64,000 nucleotides of DNA from Pseudomonadales bacterium (GTDB taxonomy: Bacteria > Pseudomonadota > Gammaproteobacteria > Pseudomonadales > Azotimanducaceae), in NCBI GenBank assembly GCA_022827905.1, contig JAJEIQ010000027.1, positions 115,639-179,638 of the forward strand. The letters run 5' to 3'. The notes beneath the pieces were generated by a model. It worked only from the letters and a program-made list of their open reading frames with translations. It had not been told where the DNA came from and made no database searches. The position numbers and the translations under genes are program-made. Numbering within the stretch: the first letter of the stretch is position 1; each line of letters starts with the position of its first letter. This document shows positions 35,608 through 46,571 of this stretch, piece by piece.

Positions 35608-36627
35608 TCAACTGCGCCCAACCTGGGCAATGGCGCGCACCAAGGACGGGCCGCGATAGATCAAGCCCGTGTAGATTTGCACGAGGTCGGCGCCGGCGCC
35701 GAGCATGGCTTGGGCATCAGCAGCCGAAAGAATGCCGCCCACGCCGATGATCGCCACGCGCCCTTCGAGCCTGTCCCGCAGCCGGGCGACCAACTGGCGG
35801 GCCAAGGGAGCCAAGGGCGCGCCGCTCAGGCCGCCTGCTTCGTCGGTGTGGCGGACGTTCTCCACTTGGGGACGGGTGACGGTGGTGTTGCCGGCGATGA
35901 CGCCCTCGATTTCAAACTCGAGCAGCGCGTCGGCAATGGCCGCGACATCGGCGTCGGCCAAGTCCGGGGCGAGCTTGACGCACAGCGGGACATGGCGGCC
36001 GCTGCGGGACTGAAGCTCGGCTTGACGGGCTTTCAAGGTGCCCAGCAAGGCCGTTAGCGGCTCGCCGTACTGCAAGTCGCGCAGCCCCGGCGTGTTGGGC
36101 GAGGATAGGTTTACCGTCAGATAGTCAGCGCAATCGTGGAGTGCGTCCATACAGGTCAAGTAGTCGTCCACCGCCCGCTCGATGGGAGTGTCCCGGTTCT
36201 TGCCGATGTTGACGCCCAACGGCGCAGCCAAACGGCTGCGGCGTCCCTTAAGCCGCTTGAGCCGAGCCGCGATGGTGCGCGCGCCGTCGTTGTTGAAGCC
36301 CATGCGATTAATCAATGCCGATGCCTCCGGCAACCGAAAGAGGCGTGGCTTTGGATTGCCGGGCTGCGGCCGCGGCGTCACCGTGCCCACTTCGATGTGG
36401 CCAAAGCCGAGCCGCGCAAGCCCCTCTACAGCGATGGCGTCTTTGTCCAAGCCCGCTGCCACACCGACCACGTTGGGAAACTCAATGCCCATCACCGTTC
36501 GCGAACGGCCGGGCGCCGGCTGCAGAGGCCCGGGCAGAGCGCCCAATGCGGCCAGCGCGCTCAAGCCCAGGACGTGGGAACGCTCCGCATCCAGGGCGAA
36601 GAGCCAGGGGCGCATCAGTTCGTACAT
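35608..36627 (-). CDS. pyrD: Dihydroorotate dehydrogenase (quinone), class 2
   Basis: The 339 residues are typical of the class 2 membrane-associated enzyme. The N-terminal helices (ELMRPWLFALDAE) bind the membrane and quinone. FMN-barrel motifs are VGVAAGLDKD, RMGFNNDG, VNLSSPNTPGLR (with the catalytic Ser), CVKLAPD, NTTVTRP and IGVGGI. It oxidises dihydroorotate to orotate in pyrimidine synthesis, passing electrons to quinone. It lies 135 bases upstream of amtB on the same strand and is divergent from ibaG. Confidence 0.95.
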   Translation of the reverse strand: MYELMRPWLFALDAERSHVLGLSALAALGALPGPLQPAPGRSRTVMGIEFPNVVGVAAGLDKDAIAVEGLARLGFGHIEVGTVTPRPQPGNPKPRLFRLPEASALINRMGFNNDGARTIAARLKRLKGRRSRLAAPLGVNIGKNRDTPIERAVDDYLTCMDALHDCADYLTVNLSSPNTPGLRDLQYGEPLTALLGTLKARQAELQSRSGRHVPLCVKLAPDLADADVAAIADALLEFEIEGVIAGNTTVTRPQVENVRHTDEAGGLSGAPLAPLARQLVARLRDRLEGRVAIIGVGGILSAADAQAMLGAGADLVQIYTGLIYRGPSLVRAIAQVGRS

Positions 36628-36720
36628 GACTGCCCGATTGAAAAGTGTTCAGCGACTGTATCGATAGCCTTTTGGAGATTCAAACTGTAGCCTTGCCCGA
36701 TGCGCCAATAGAGCCTGCCC

Positions 36721-39524
<2,804 letters not shown>

Positions 39525-39541
39525 GAGGTGCGAACCGGCAC

Positions 39542-40753
39542 ATGGACATCTCCTGCCTAGCATCCGGCCAGCGCATCTTCGTCGCCGGTGCCAGCAATGA
39601 ACCCACTGGATTGCTCAAGGCGTTGCGCGCAGCCCCATTGCCCGAGGGCCTGCACTTCATTCAGTTTCCGTTAGCGGGCTTCAACCAGATGGACTTCACT
39701 GCCTGGCATACCAGCCACCAGATGACGACGCCGTTCATGGCGCCCCATTTGCGCGACGCGGACCCCAAGCGCCTGCACTTCCTGCCCATGGGCATGCGGG
39801 CGCTGCACGACTACCTTGAACAGGGCATCGACGTGGCGCTCATCCAAGTGGCTCGGGACCGGCAGGGGCGGCTGCGCTTGGGGCCCAACGCCGATTTCGC
39901 GGCCGCGGCGCTGGCCAGCGCGCAATTTGTTCTCGCGGAGTGCAATGCCGGGTTTGCCGCTCCGGCAGGCTGTCCGCCAATCGATGAGGCCCGCTTGGAT
40001 GTCGTGTTCCACACTGACCGTCCGCTGTTCGAAATGCCCGCCCCGCGCATCGACGAAACGGCCACCGCCATCGGCCAGGAGGTGGCGGCGCTGATCCGGG
40101 ACGGTGACTGCATCCAGACCGGCATCGGCGCGATTCCGGCGGCGATACTCGCGAGCCTTAAGGACAGGAACGATCTCGGCCTGCACGGCGGCCTGATCGA
40201 CGACGGCGGCATGGAGCTCATCCGTCAAGGCATCGTCACCGGCGCCAACAAGCCCATCGACCGTGGCCGCCACATCACCGGCATGGCCTTGGGTTCGTCG
40301 GCACTCCTCGACTGGCTGGCCGAGGCGCCGGACGTGGTCTTCAAGGGTGCCGACCATACCCACGAGGCGAGCGTTATCCGTCAGTTGCCGGGCTTCGTCT
40401 CCATCAACTCGGCGGTGGAGGTGGATCTCATGGGCCAAGTCAATGCGGAGATGGTGGGCGGACGGCAGATCTCCGGCACGGGCGGTTCCGTCGATTTCAT
40501 GCGCGCCGCCAAATTCAGCCCCGGCGGCCGGTCCATCATCGCCATGACGGCCAGCGCCCGCCGGGGTGCGGCCTCACGGATCGTGCCCCGGGTGGAAGTG
40601 GCGACCGCGCTGCGCACGGATGTGGACATCGTCGTGACCGAATATGGTGCGGCGCAGCTCAAGAACCTGCCGCTCGCCGCCCGCGCCGAAGCACTCATCG
40701 CCATAGCCGCGCCGCAATTCCGGGACGAGTTGCGGCGGGCGGCGGCGTCCTGA
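39542..40753 (+). CDS. Acetyl-CoA hydrolase/CoA-transferase family protein
   Basis: This 403-residue protein has the two-domain class I CoA-transferase layout. The C-terminal domain shows DCIQTGIGAIP, LGLHGGLIDDGG, SINSAVEVDLMGQVNAE (the Glu there is the likely CoA-thioester-forming residue) and GTGGSVDFMRAA. It is closest in pattern to 4-hydroxybutyrate CoA-transferase or acetate/succinate CoA-transferase; the acyl partner is unknown. It lies 17 bases after hisD and may share its transcript, without an evident histidine role. Confidence 0.87.
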   Translation: MDISCLASGQRIFVAGASNEPTGLLKALRAAPLPEGLHFIQFPLAGFNQMDFTAWHTSHQMTTPFMAPHLRDADPKRLHFLPMGMRALHDYLEQGIDVALIQVARDRQGRLRLGPNADFAAAALASAQFVLAECNAGFAAPAGCPPIDEARLDVVFHTDRPLFEMPAPRIDETATAIGQEVAALIRDGDCIQTGIGAIPAAILASLKDRNDLGLHGGLIDDGGMELIRQGIVTGANKPIDRGRHITGMALGSSALLDWLAEAPDVVFKGADHTHEASVIRQLPGFVSINSAVEVDLMGQVNAEMVGGRQISGTGGSVDFMRAAKFSPGGRSIIAMTASARRGAASRIVPRVEVATALRTDVDIVVTEYGAAQLKNLPLAARAEALIAIAAPQFRDELRRAAAS

Positions 40754-40772
40754 ACGCACAGCGCAGGCGGGC

Positions 40773-41399
40773 GTGTCGACCTCGGCTGACTTTCCGTCCG
40801 GTTTCTTTGACCGGATCGACACGGCTCCGGACAGCGAGTTCTACCGGGAGCCGCGCTTTGTGCAGCACATTGATGAGGCCACGATCGAAGCGCTGACGGC
40901 GTGGTACGGGGAATTCCTGTTCCCGGATGCGGATGCGCTTGACCTGATGTCGTCATGGGTTTCGCACTATCCGCCGAAGATCAGCCTAGGCAGGGTTGCT
41001 GGACTGGGCATGAACGCCGCGGAGTTGGCTGCCAATGACCGCCTGACCGAGCATTGCGTTCACGACTTGAACGCGCACCCGGAACTGCCGTATCCGGCAT
41101 CGAGCTTCGACCGGGCGACGATAGCCGTATCCATTCAGTACCTGACGCGCCCCGTTGAGACGATGCGCTCGGTTGCGCGCACACTTCGCCCCGGCGGGCG
41201 CTTGGCAGTCGCGATGTCGCACCGCCTGTTTCCCACCAAGGCGGTTCGAGCCTTTCACCAATTGCCCCCGGCTGAGCGCGTGCGATTGGTCGGCGCTTAC
41301 CTGAATCGTGGCGGGTTTGAGAAAGTGGCCTTCGTGGACCGGTCGCCAGCGAACGCCGACCCGCTTTGGATTGTGACCGGCGAGACCCCGCGGGCCTAG
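40773..41399 (+). CDS. SAM-dependent methyltransferase, class I (methyltransferase 11-like)
   Basis: The GTG at 40773 gives 208 residues. LDLMSSWVSHYP corresponds to motif I without the usual GxGxG. RVAGLGMNAAELAAN and FDRATIAVSIQYL follow, then LRPGGRLAVAMSHRLF. This pattern is typical of a family of small methyltransferase-like proteins with a degenerate SAM loop. The substrate is unknown. It lies 19 bases after the CoA-transferase gene. Confidence 0.78.
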   Translation: MSTSADFPSGFFDRIDTAPDSEFYREPRFVQHIDEATIEALTAWYGEFLFPDADALDLMSSWVSHYPPKISLGRVAGLGMNAAELAANDRLTEHCVHDLNAHPELPYPASSFDRATIAVSIQYLTRPVETMRSVARTLRPGGRLAVAMSHRLFPTKAVRAFHQLPPAERVRLVGAYLNRGGFEKVAFVDRSPANADPLWIVTGETPRA

Positions 41400-41407
41400 G
41401 AGTTCGC

Positions 41408-41463
41408 GGAGTTTCGCAACGCGAAACTCCAAACGAACCCGTGGCCCCAAGGGCCGCGGGTTC
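41408..41463. repeat. Two adjacent hairpin-forming inverted repeats
   Basis: The first has 9-bp perfect arms GGAGTTTCG and CGAAACTCC around CAACG (41408-41430). The second has GAACCCG and CGGGTTC arms plus inner GGCCC/GGGCC around CAA (41435-41463). There is no T run, so they look more like an extragenic palindromic element or a mRNA 3' structure than an intrinsic terminator. Confidence 0.6.
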
Positions 41464-41531
41464 GCGGTTGCAAAACCAAGCCTGTTGGGAAACAGTGTGC
41501 GCTCGCCATCCAACCCCTTCGGAGAGCATCG

Positions 41532-42182
41532 ATGAGCCACGTCAACCCGCGTCCGCCTGACGATGTGCCCGGCTTGCAGCCCGTCTTCCAAGCCGCCGAA
41601 GCCGTCATGGGCTTCGTGCCCAACAGCATGCGGACCATGGCCCACATGCCGCAGTTGCCGTTCGCGTTTGCCAGCTTGGCCAACGTAATCTTCGGCGGCG
41701 ACTTGAAGGCGCTCATGGCCGGTTTGGCGGACCGGATTCCCGAACAGGAGGACGCGGAGCAAAACCTGTCGCCTGGATTGGTGCAGCTCATCGCCTTTGC
41801 CGTTAGCCTTGCCGCCGGTTGTCGGTACTGCCAAGCGCACGCGTCGCACAGCGCCCATCGGGCCGGAGAGGATGCCGCAAAGTTCGACGCCATCCTCACC
41901 TACGATGAGAGCCCTCTGTTCAGCGAAGCGGAGCGAGCCGCGTTGGCCTTGGCCTTTGCCGCCGGGTCGGTGCCCAACGAAAGCGGTACGGGTCACTTCA
42001 AACGGCTGCGCGAACACTTCACGGACCGGCAAATCGTGCAGATTGCCGGCGTCGTCGCCCTATTCGGCTTCCTCAACCGCTGGAACGACACGCTCGCCAC
42101 CGAGCTTGAAGCGATGCCACGGGAGTTTGCCGCCAACACCCTGGGCTCCATCGACTGGCAAGTGGGGAAGCATGCTTCCTAG
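41532..42182 (+). CDS. AhpD/carboxymuconolactone decarboxylase-like protein
   Basis: This 216-residue all-helical protein has AAGCRYCQAHASH, the CxxCxxxxH redox centre of the alkylhydroperoxidase D-like family. A second half, LAFAAGSVPN, and VALFGFLNRWNDTL follow the family pattern for uncharacterised CMD-domain proteins. It is probably a cytoplasmic peroxide-handling or thiol protein; the physiological reductant is unknown. The downstream small gene begins sixteen bases after its stop. Confidence 0.87.
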   Translation: MSHVNPRPPDDVPGLQPVFQAAEAVMGFVPNSMRTMAHMPQLPFAFASLANVIFGGDLKALMAGLADRIPEQEDAEQNLSPGLVQLIAFAVSLAAGCRYCQAHASHSAHRAGEDAAKFDAILTYDESPLFSEAERAALALAFAAGSVPNESGTGHFKRLREHFTDRQIVQIAGVVALFGFLNRWNDTLATELEAMPREFAANTLGSIDWQVGKHAS

Positions 42183-42197
42183 TTGGCCTGCGGCCTG

Positions 42198-42650
42198 ATG
42201 TTGCTGCAAGCGGGACACTGGTTGGGGCGCGGTAGCCTCCTTGTGGAGGGAGCGAGCCTCGGCGAGCCCATCGAGTGCGACCTGACCATCGAGCAGGACA
42301 GCAGCGGGCTGACCCTGACCGGCGCCTTGGAGTTCCAACGGACGCCTTCACACCCTTTGTCCATCCGCGTGGCGCCGGACGAGGTTGGCACCTACATCAT
42401 CGACGCCCGCATCGGTGGCGTCCGCCTCGATGGCGTTGCCAAGTTGGAAAGCGCTCCCAACCTAGGCCTCCTGTGGAATGCCGAAGGCACCTTGCACGCC
42501 ACCTTCGCGCTGTTCCAAGTCGCCAAGGGCTATGGATTTCGAGGCTTCTTGCGGGAGCGGGACCGAACGCTCACTTGGGAAGTGGCCTTCGCCCTCAAGC
42601 AGGACGCCATCAAGGCCAGCAATGTGGTCACTCTGCGGCGCAAGCGCTGA
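42198..42650 (+). CDS. Conserved-looking protein of unknown function
   Basis: From the ATG at 42198 it has 150 residues; a TTG at 42183 is also possible. The sequence is beta-rich, with alternating strands such as LTLTGALEF and GTYIIDARIGGVRLDG, no signal peptide and no Cys in the main body. It suggests a small beta-sandwich or lipocalin-like fold, but I do not recognise the family. Convergent with the carbonic anhydrase gene, thirteen bases apart. Confidence 0.7.
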   Translation: MLLQAGHWLGRGSLLVEGASLGEPIECDLTIEQDSSGLTLTGALEFQRTPSHPLSIRVAPDEVGTYIIDARIGGVRLDGVAKLESAPNLGLLWNAEGTLHATFALFQVAKGYGFRGFLRERDRTLTWEVAFALKQDAIKASNVVTLRRKR

Positions 42651-42663
42651 CCTGAGTGACTCC

Positions 42664-43260
42664 CTAGACGTCCTCGTCGAGGAAGGTGACGATGCCGGTG
42701 TCGAAGGCGTAAACGGCGCTGGCGATGGCCACGCGGCCACCCGCCACCTCGTGATCGATTAGGGGAGAGCCTGCGTGCAACGCATTGGCGGTGTGACGGG
42801 CGTTTGCGGCAACGGCGTTTGCCAAAAGGATGTCGGATGGCTCCGCTCCCGCGTCCGGCCGGAGGCCGTCGATGGCAGGCTCAATCCGGTCAACTAGGCT
42901 CCCCAAGGCGGACGGCAGGTCAGCGGGCCGCTGCAGGGCTGCCTGCACCGCGCCGCAGTTCTGGTGGCCGAGCACAAGGATGAGCCGGACGCCGAGTGCC
43001 CGCACGGCGAATTCAAGGCTGCCGACTTGGGTCGCGTCCGCCACATTGCCGGCCACCCGCACCACGAACAGCTCGCCGAAGCCCTGGTCGAAGATCGCCT
43101 CCACCGGGCAGCGCGAATCCGAACAGCCGAGCACTGCGGCGAACGGGCGCTGCGGACCTAGGGCATCAAGGCGGCTTTGGGGCGACGGATTGGGAGCGCC
43201 TTGAACAAAGCGGGCGTTGCCAGCCCGCAACCGTTCCAGTGCGTCCTGGGGTGCAATCAT
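42664..43260 (-). CDS. Beta-class carbonic anhydrase
   Basis: This 198-residue enzyme interconverts CO2 and bicarbonate. Zinc ligands are visible in VLGCSDSRCPVE (Cys and the Asp-Arg dyad) and in LGHQNCGAV (His and Cys). The region VRVAGN lies between them as usual. The start ATG overlaps the end of the ribbon-helix-helix gene by four bases, an unusual coupling for an anhydrase. It is probably cytoplasmic. Confidence 0.92.
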   Translation of the reverse strand: MIAPQDALERLRAGNARFVQGAPNPSPQSRLDALGPQRPFAAVLGCSDSRCPVEAIFDQGFGELFVVRVAGNVADATQVGSLEFAVRALGVRLILVLGHQNCGAVQAALQRPADLPSALGSLVDRIEPAIDGLRPDAGAEPSDILLANAVAANARHTANALHAGSPLIDHEVAGGRVAIASAVYAFDTGIVTFLDEDV

Positions 43261-43463
43261 GGTTGCGGATCGTCCTGTTTCAGCTTTCGATTCATCGCCC
43301 GAATGCGCTCCCGCGCCTCAAGCGCCCGCTGCTCCGATTCGGCAATGCGCATCAGGTAGTCCTTCACCAAACCGCCGATGGTGGTGTTGCGACGGGCCGC
43401 ATAGCTCTTGAGGACTGCGTGCGACGGCCCGTCGATGGTGACCATGATGCGCCGGCTGGCCAT
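43257..43463 (-). CDS. Ribbon-helix-helix (CopG-like) protein
   Basis: The 68 residues begin with a beta strand RRIMVTIDGP and a helix pair, AVLKSYAARRNTTIGGLVKDYLMRI, which is the pattern of MetJ/Arc/CopG DNA-binding proteins. A charged helix ends the protein. Such proteins are antitoxins or small repressors. No toxin gene is adjacent; the next gene is the carbonic anhydrase, overlapping by four bases, so it may be a regulator of this pair. Confidence 0.78.
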   Translation of the reverse strand: MASRRIMVTIDGPSHAVLKSYAARRNTTIGGLVKDYLMRIAESEQRALEARERIRAMNRKLKQDDPQP

Positions 43464-43625
43464 GGGTGGCTACCTTGCCGGTCCCCGCGCATCGGTTGCG
43501 CCAGCATGCTGGGAGGTTTCCAACTGTCCGATGAGCGATTTCATGGGACCAGTCTAAGAAGCGCATCGTGCCGTACCTAGTGGTTATCTCTGCAGACCTT
43601 GTAGGAAATTGTCCCGGCAAAACCG

Positions 43626-44177
43626 CTACCGTGCGGCTGAGATCTCGCCATCGAGATCCTGCTCGGCACAAAACCGCTCAAAGGCGTCCTTCAGTGCCCG
43701 GATCTTTACCGAGGAGGGGACTTCAATGGTCATGGCCACGTTGAACAACGGCGTTCCGGTGTGCGGGGCGCGTTGGGTGCCGGTCTGCAGGTCCTGGATG
43801 TTGATCCGGCGGCTGGAGAAAAAGCCCGTGACTCGATACACGATGCCGGGGTGGTCCATGGCGGATAGGTTGACCCGGTAGGGAAGCGCCGCCGCTGGCG
43901 GCTCGCGCTCGCCGGTGAGGCGAAACAGGCAACTGAAGCCCTTGGACTCGGCAAGCGCGTTCAGCTTGACTTCAAAGTCGGCCAAGGCGCGTTCGCTGCC
44001 GGTGAGGGACATCAGCGCGGCAAACTCCTCGCCGATCCCGGCCATGCGGCTGTCGTCGATGTTGAGTTCGAGCTCGGCGGCCAGTTCGGAAAGCTCGTTG
44101 ATGATGCCGGGGCGGTCGCGGCCGATGGTGGAAATCACCGCCCGCCGCCGCGACTCCTGCGGACGGCGATCAACCAT
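43626..44177 (-). CDS. Two-ACT-domain protein, GcvR-like
   Basis: The start at 44177 ([12 protein letters not shown]) is preferred; 44198 would extend it further into the glycyl-tRNA synthetase gene, with which it already overlaps. The 183 residues contain two ACT domains: [17 protein letters not shown] and later [14 protein letters not shown]. That layout matches GcvR, the accessory repressor of the glycine cleavage genes, and related glycine-sensing proteins. Being coupled to glycyl-tRNA synthetase supports a glycine link. gcvA and gcvTHP are not in the window. Confidence 0.82.
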   Translation of the reverse strand: MVDRRPQESRRRAVISTIGRDRPGIINELSELAAELELNIDDSRMAGIGEEFAALMSLTGSERALADFEVKLNALAESKGFSCLFRLTGEREPPAAALPYRVNLSAMDHPGIVYRVTGFFSSRRINIQDLQTGTQRAPHTGTPLFNVAMTIEVPSSVKIRALKDAFERFCAEQDLDGEISAAR

Positions 44178-45534
44178 CGGCAAGCGCTCCGCGCACATGG
44201 GAATCGAGCTCCTGCACGGGCACCCGCACTTGGGCCATGCTGTCGCGGTCGCGCACCGTCACCGTGTCGTCACCCTCCAAGGTCTGGAAGTCCACCGTGA
44301 CGCACATCGGGGTGCCGACCTCATCGTGGCGGCGGTAGCCCTTGCCGATGTTGCCGGTGTGCTCATAGAGGATGCGCCCCAACCCCAAGCCCTGCAGATG
44401 GCGCTTGATGGCACGGGCCTTGGCGACGATGCCTTGGTGGTTGCGCTTCAGGGGCAGCACGGCGGCCTTGATGGGCGCCAGGTGCGGCTTCAAGCGCAGC
44501 ACCGTGCGTTGGCTCCCGTTGGGCAGTTCCTCCTGTGCGAACGCCTCGTTGATGATGGCCAGCACGCCCCGGTCCACCCCGGCCGAAGGTTCGATGACGA
44601 AGGGCACCCGCCACTCGCCAGTGGCCGTGTCCTGGACGGCCAATCGGGCGGTGGATTCGGTGTTATCCGGTACTTGGGCGCTGAGGTTCAGTTCCGCCGC
44701 GTTCTTCGAGTGGGCGCCCAAATCAAAGTCGGTGCGGTTGGCGATGCCCTCCAGTTCATCGTCGCCGTGGGGAAAGCGGTACATCAAGTCGAAGGTGGCC
44801 TTGGAGTAATGGGCCAACTCGTTTTCAGGCACTTCGTACACCGATATGGCGGAACGCGGCACCCCTTGGGCATCCCACCAGTCCAGCCGCGCTTCGAGCC
44901 AGTGCCGATGCCACGCCTCGTCCTCGCCAGGCGGGACGAAGAACTCCAGTTCCATCTGCTCGAACTCGCGGGTGCGGAAGACGAAGTTGCGCGGCGTGAT
45001 TTCGTTGCGGAACGCCTTGCCCACTTGGGCGATTCCGAAGGGGGGACGGCGCGAAGTGGCGTCCACCACGTTCTTGAAATTGGTGAAGATGCCTTGGGCG
45101 GTTTCCGGGCGCAGGTAGGCGAAGGCGGATCCGTCATCCACCGGACCGACGCTGGTCTTGAACATCAGGTTGAACGGGCGCGGCTCGGTCAGATCCTTGG
45201 ACCCGCAGGACGGGCAGGTGTCGCCGATCTGGTCCGCCCGCCATCGGCTCTTGCATTGGCGGCAGTCAACCAGCGGGTCGGTGAAAGTCTGCTCGTGGCC
45301 GGAGTGGCGCAACACTTCGCGATGGGTGAGCAGCGCCGCGTCCAGGCCCTCGACGTCATCGCGCTCATAGACCATCGCCCGCCACCAAGCGGCCTTGAGG
45401 TTGTTCTTCAACTCGACGCCCAGGGGCCCGTAGTCATAGAGCCCCTGCAAGCCGCCGTAGATGTCGCTCGACGGGAACACGATGCCACGGCGCTTGCACA
45501 GCGAAACCAGTTCGTCCATGGACGTTGCGGGCAC
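44170..45534 (-). CDS. glyQS: Glycyl-tRNA synthetase, single-chain (alpha-2) type
   Basis: This 454-residue class II synthetase is the dimeric eukaryote/archaea-type form, not the GlyQ/GlyS two-subunit form common in gammaproteobacteria. It has a zinc-ribbon-like CRQCKSRW...[18 protein letters not shown], motif 2 [13 protein letters not shown], and motif 3 [10 protein letters not shown]. The C-terminal anticodon domain starts near [11 protein letters not shown]. It charges tRNA-Gly. The ATG at 45534 is used. The upstream gap holds a palindromic element; no T-box leader was seen. Confidence 0.95.
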   Translation of the reverse strand: MPATSMDELVSLCKRRGIVFPSSDIYGGLQGLYDYGPLGVELKNNLKAAWWRAMVYERDDVEGLDAALLTHREVLRHSGHEQTFTDPLVDCRQCKSRWRADQIGDTCPSCGSKDLTEPRPFNLMFKTSVGPVDDGSAFAYLRPETAQGIFTNFKNVVDATSRRPPFGIAQVGKAFRNEITPRNFVFRTREFEQMELEFFVPPGEDEAWHRHWLEARLDWWDAQGVPRSAISVYEVPENELAHYSKATFDLMYRFPHGDDELEGIANRTDFDLGAHSKNAAELNLSAQVPDNTESTARLAVQDTATGEWRVPFVIEPSAGVDRGVLAIINEAFAQEELPNGSQRTVLRLKPHLAPIKAAVLPLKRNHQGIVAKARAIKRHLQGLGLGRILYEHTGNIGKGYRRHDEVGTPMCVTVDFQTLEGDDTVTVRDRDSMAQVRVPVQELDSHVRGALADG

Positions 45535-45635
45535 GGGCGTCTCCTTGGGACCTGCCTGGGGTTGGGTTCGAGGCGCTATGCGACAGGCCGCGCACTATAA
45601 CCGATGCGGAACGCTTTCCGAAGAATGCCTGGAAG

Positions 45636-45720
45636 CGGATGTGGGTAGTGGTTCAGCTTGAATTGAATCAGCCTTAGAGTCAGCTTGATTCAATTCAAGC
45701 TGAACCACTACCCGGATGTG
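45636..45720. mobile_element. Palindromic miniature element (MITE-like) with 8-bp direct repeats
   Basis: Bases 45644-45712 are a 69-bp element whose 27-bp arms (45644-45670 and 45686-45712) are perfect inverted repeats around a 15-base spacer. It is flanked on both sides by the 8-bp direct repeat CGGATGTG (45636-45643 and 45713-45720). A perfect palindrome between duplicated target bases is the structure expected of a small non-autonomous insertion moved by a transposase elsewhere. It encodes nothing and would fold into a very stable hairpin. Confidence 0.75.
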
Positions 45721-45727
45721 CTATAAG
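45719..45727 (+). promoter_or_regulatory. Extended -10 promoter of the first DUF1499 gene
   Basis: TGCTATAAG (TG then TATAAG at 45722-45727) lies 40 bases before the ATG. The identical 11-base TGTGCTATAAG lies before the second paralogue, which supports function. The palindromic element has replaced whatever lay just upstream. Confidence 0.6.
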
Positions 45728-45766
45728 CCTTCCTGATCCTGGGATGCAGCGGTTGGGGGAAGGCCC

Positions 45767-46498
45767 ATGACGGCTTGGTGGTCTCGAACGATTTTGCTGG
45801 GCGCGGTGGCGGCAACTGCGTTGCTTCCGGTTGGCGCATTGGGCGCTCGGTTCGGTTTGTGGGACTGGACCATCGGGGTTCTGCTGGTGACGGTCGGCAG
45901 TGGATTGGTTGTCGTCGGTGCGGGAAGCGCCACCGCTGCCGTCCTCATCGCTCGGCGGCGGCAACTGCCGGATGACCTGCGCGCCGCCGGCATTGGGCTC
46001 GCGCTCTGCCTGCTGGCAGTTGGTTACATGGGCATGCAACTGCTGGCCGCCGTCTCCGTGCCACCGATCCACCACGTATCCACCGATACCGGGGAGCCGC
46101 CGCAATTCATCGAGGTTCCCGCGCTGCGGGGCCCGGACTCCAATCCCCTGGACTATGATGCCGAGACCATTGCGCCGCTGCAGGCGGAGGCCTATCCGTG
46201 GGTGATGCCGCTGATGCTGCAGGTGACGCCCGAAGCGGCGTTCGCCAAGGTGCGCACGGCGCTTGAGGACATGGGGATGGAGATCGTGGCGGAGCATCCG
46301 CTGCAAGGCCTGATCGAAGCCACCGCCACCACGTTTTGGTTCGGCTTCAAGGATGACGTGGCGGTTCGGGTGCGTCCCCATCCCCAGGGGGCCGTGGTCG
46401 ATGCGCGCAGCATCTCCCGAGTGGGGGTTAGCGACATGGGCCTAAACGCAGAGCGCATCGGCGAGATTTTGCGGCGCCTGTCGGGCGGGAACCCGTGA
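45767..46498 (+). CDS. DUF1499 domain membrane protein (first copy)
   Basis: The 243 residues have three N-terminal hydrophobic segments (about 1-105), then a DUF1499 domain. It shows HHVSTDTGEPPQF, FGFKDDVAVRVRP and DARSISRVGVSDMGLNAERI, which are the family's conserved stretches. The function of DUF1499 is unknown. The next gene is a paralogue of the same layout; the C-terminal domains are very similar, the membrane parts less so. The ATG has GGGGGAAGG upstream. Confidence 0.85.
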   Translation: MTAWWSRTILLGAVAATALLPVGALGARFGLWDWTIGVLLVTVGSGLVVVGAGSATAAVLIARRRQLPDDLRAAGIGLALCLLAVGYMGMQLLAAVSVPPIHHVSTDTGEPPQFIEVPALRGPDSNPLDYDAETIAPLQAEAYPWVMPLMLQVTPEAAFAKVRTALEDMGMEIVAEHPLQGLIEATATTFWFGFKDDVAVRVRPHPQGAVVDARSISRVGVSDMGLNAERIGEILRRLSGGNP

Positions 46499-46522
46499 AT
46501 CCGGCGCACCGCCTTGTTGGTG

Positions 46523-46531
46523 TGCTATAAG
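46523..46531 (+). promoter_or_regulatory. Extended -10 promoter of the second DUF1499 gene
   Basis: TGTGCTATAAG, with TATAAG at 46526-46531, stands about 40 bases before the ATG at 46572, at the same spacing as in the first copy. No convincing -35 is present in either. Confidence 0.55.
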
Positions 46532-46571
46532 TCGCTCTCTTGCCGCATCTGACCCGTTGGAAGGGAGGCTC

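Noticed and set aside
43318..43671. A 117-codon minus-strand frame overlapping the ribbon-helix-helix gene
   Set aside because: His/Arg-rich out-of-frame product; the ribbon-helix-helix frame has a recognisable fold.
43915..45600. A 561-codon plus-strand frame opposite glyQS and the ACT protein gene
   Set aside because: Fully antisense to two clear genes, without known domains.
45535..45643. T-box leader for glyQS
   Set aside because: No specifier stem, T-box sequence or terminator; the only structure is the palindromic element beyond the likely promoter.
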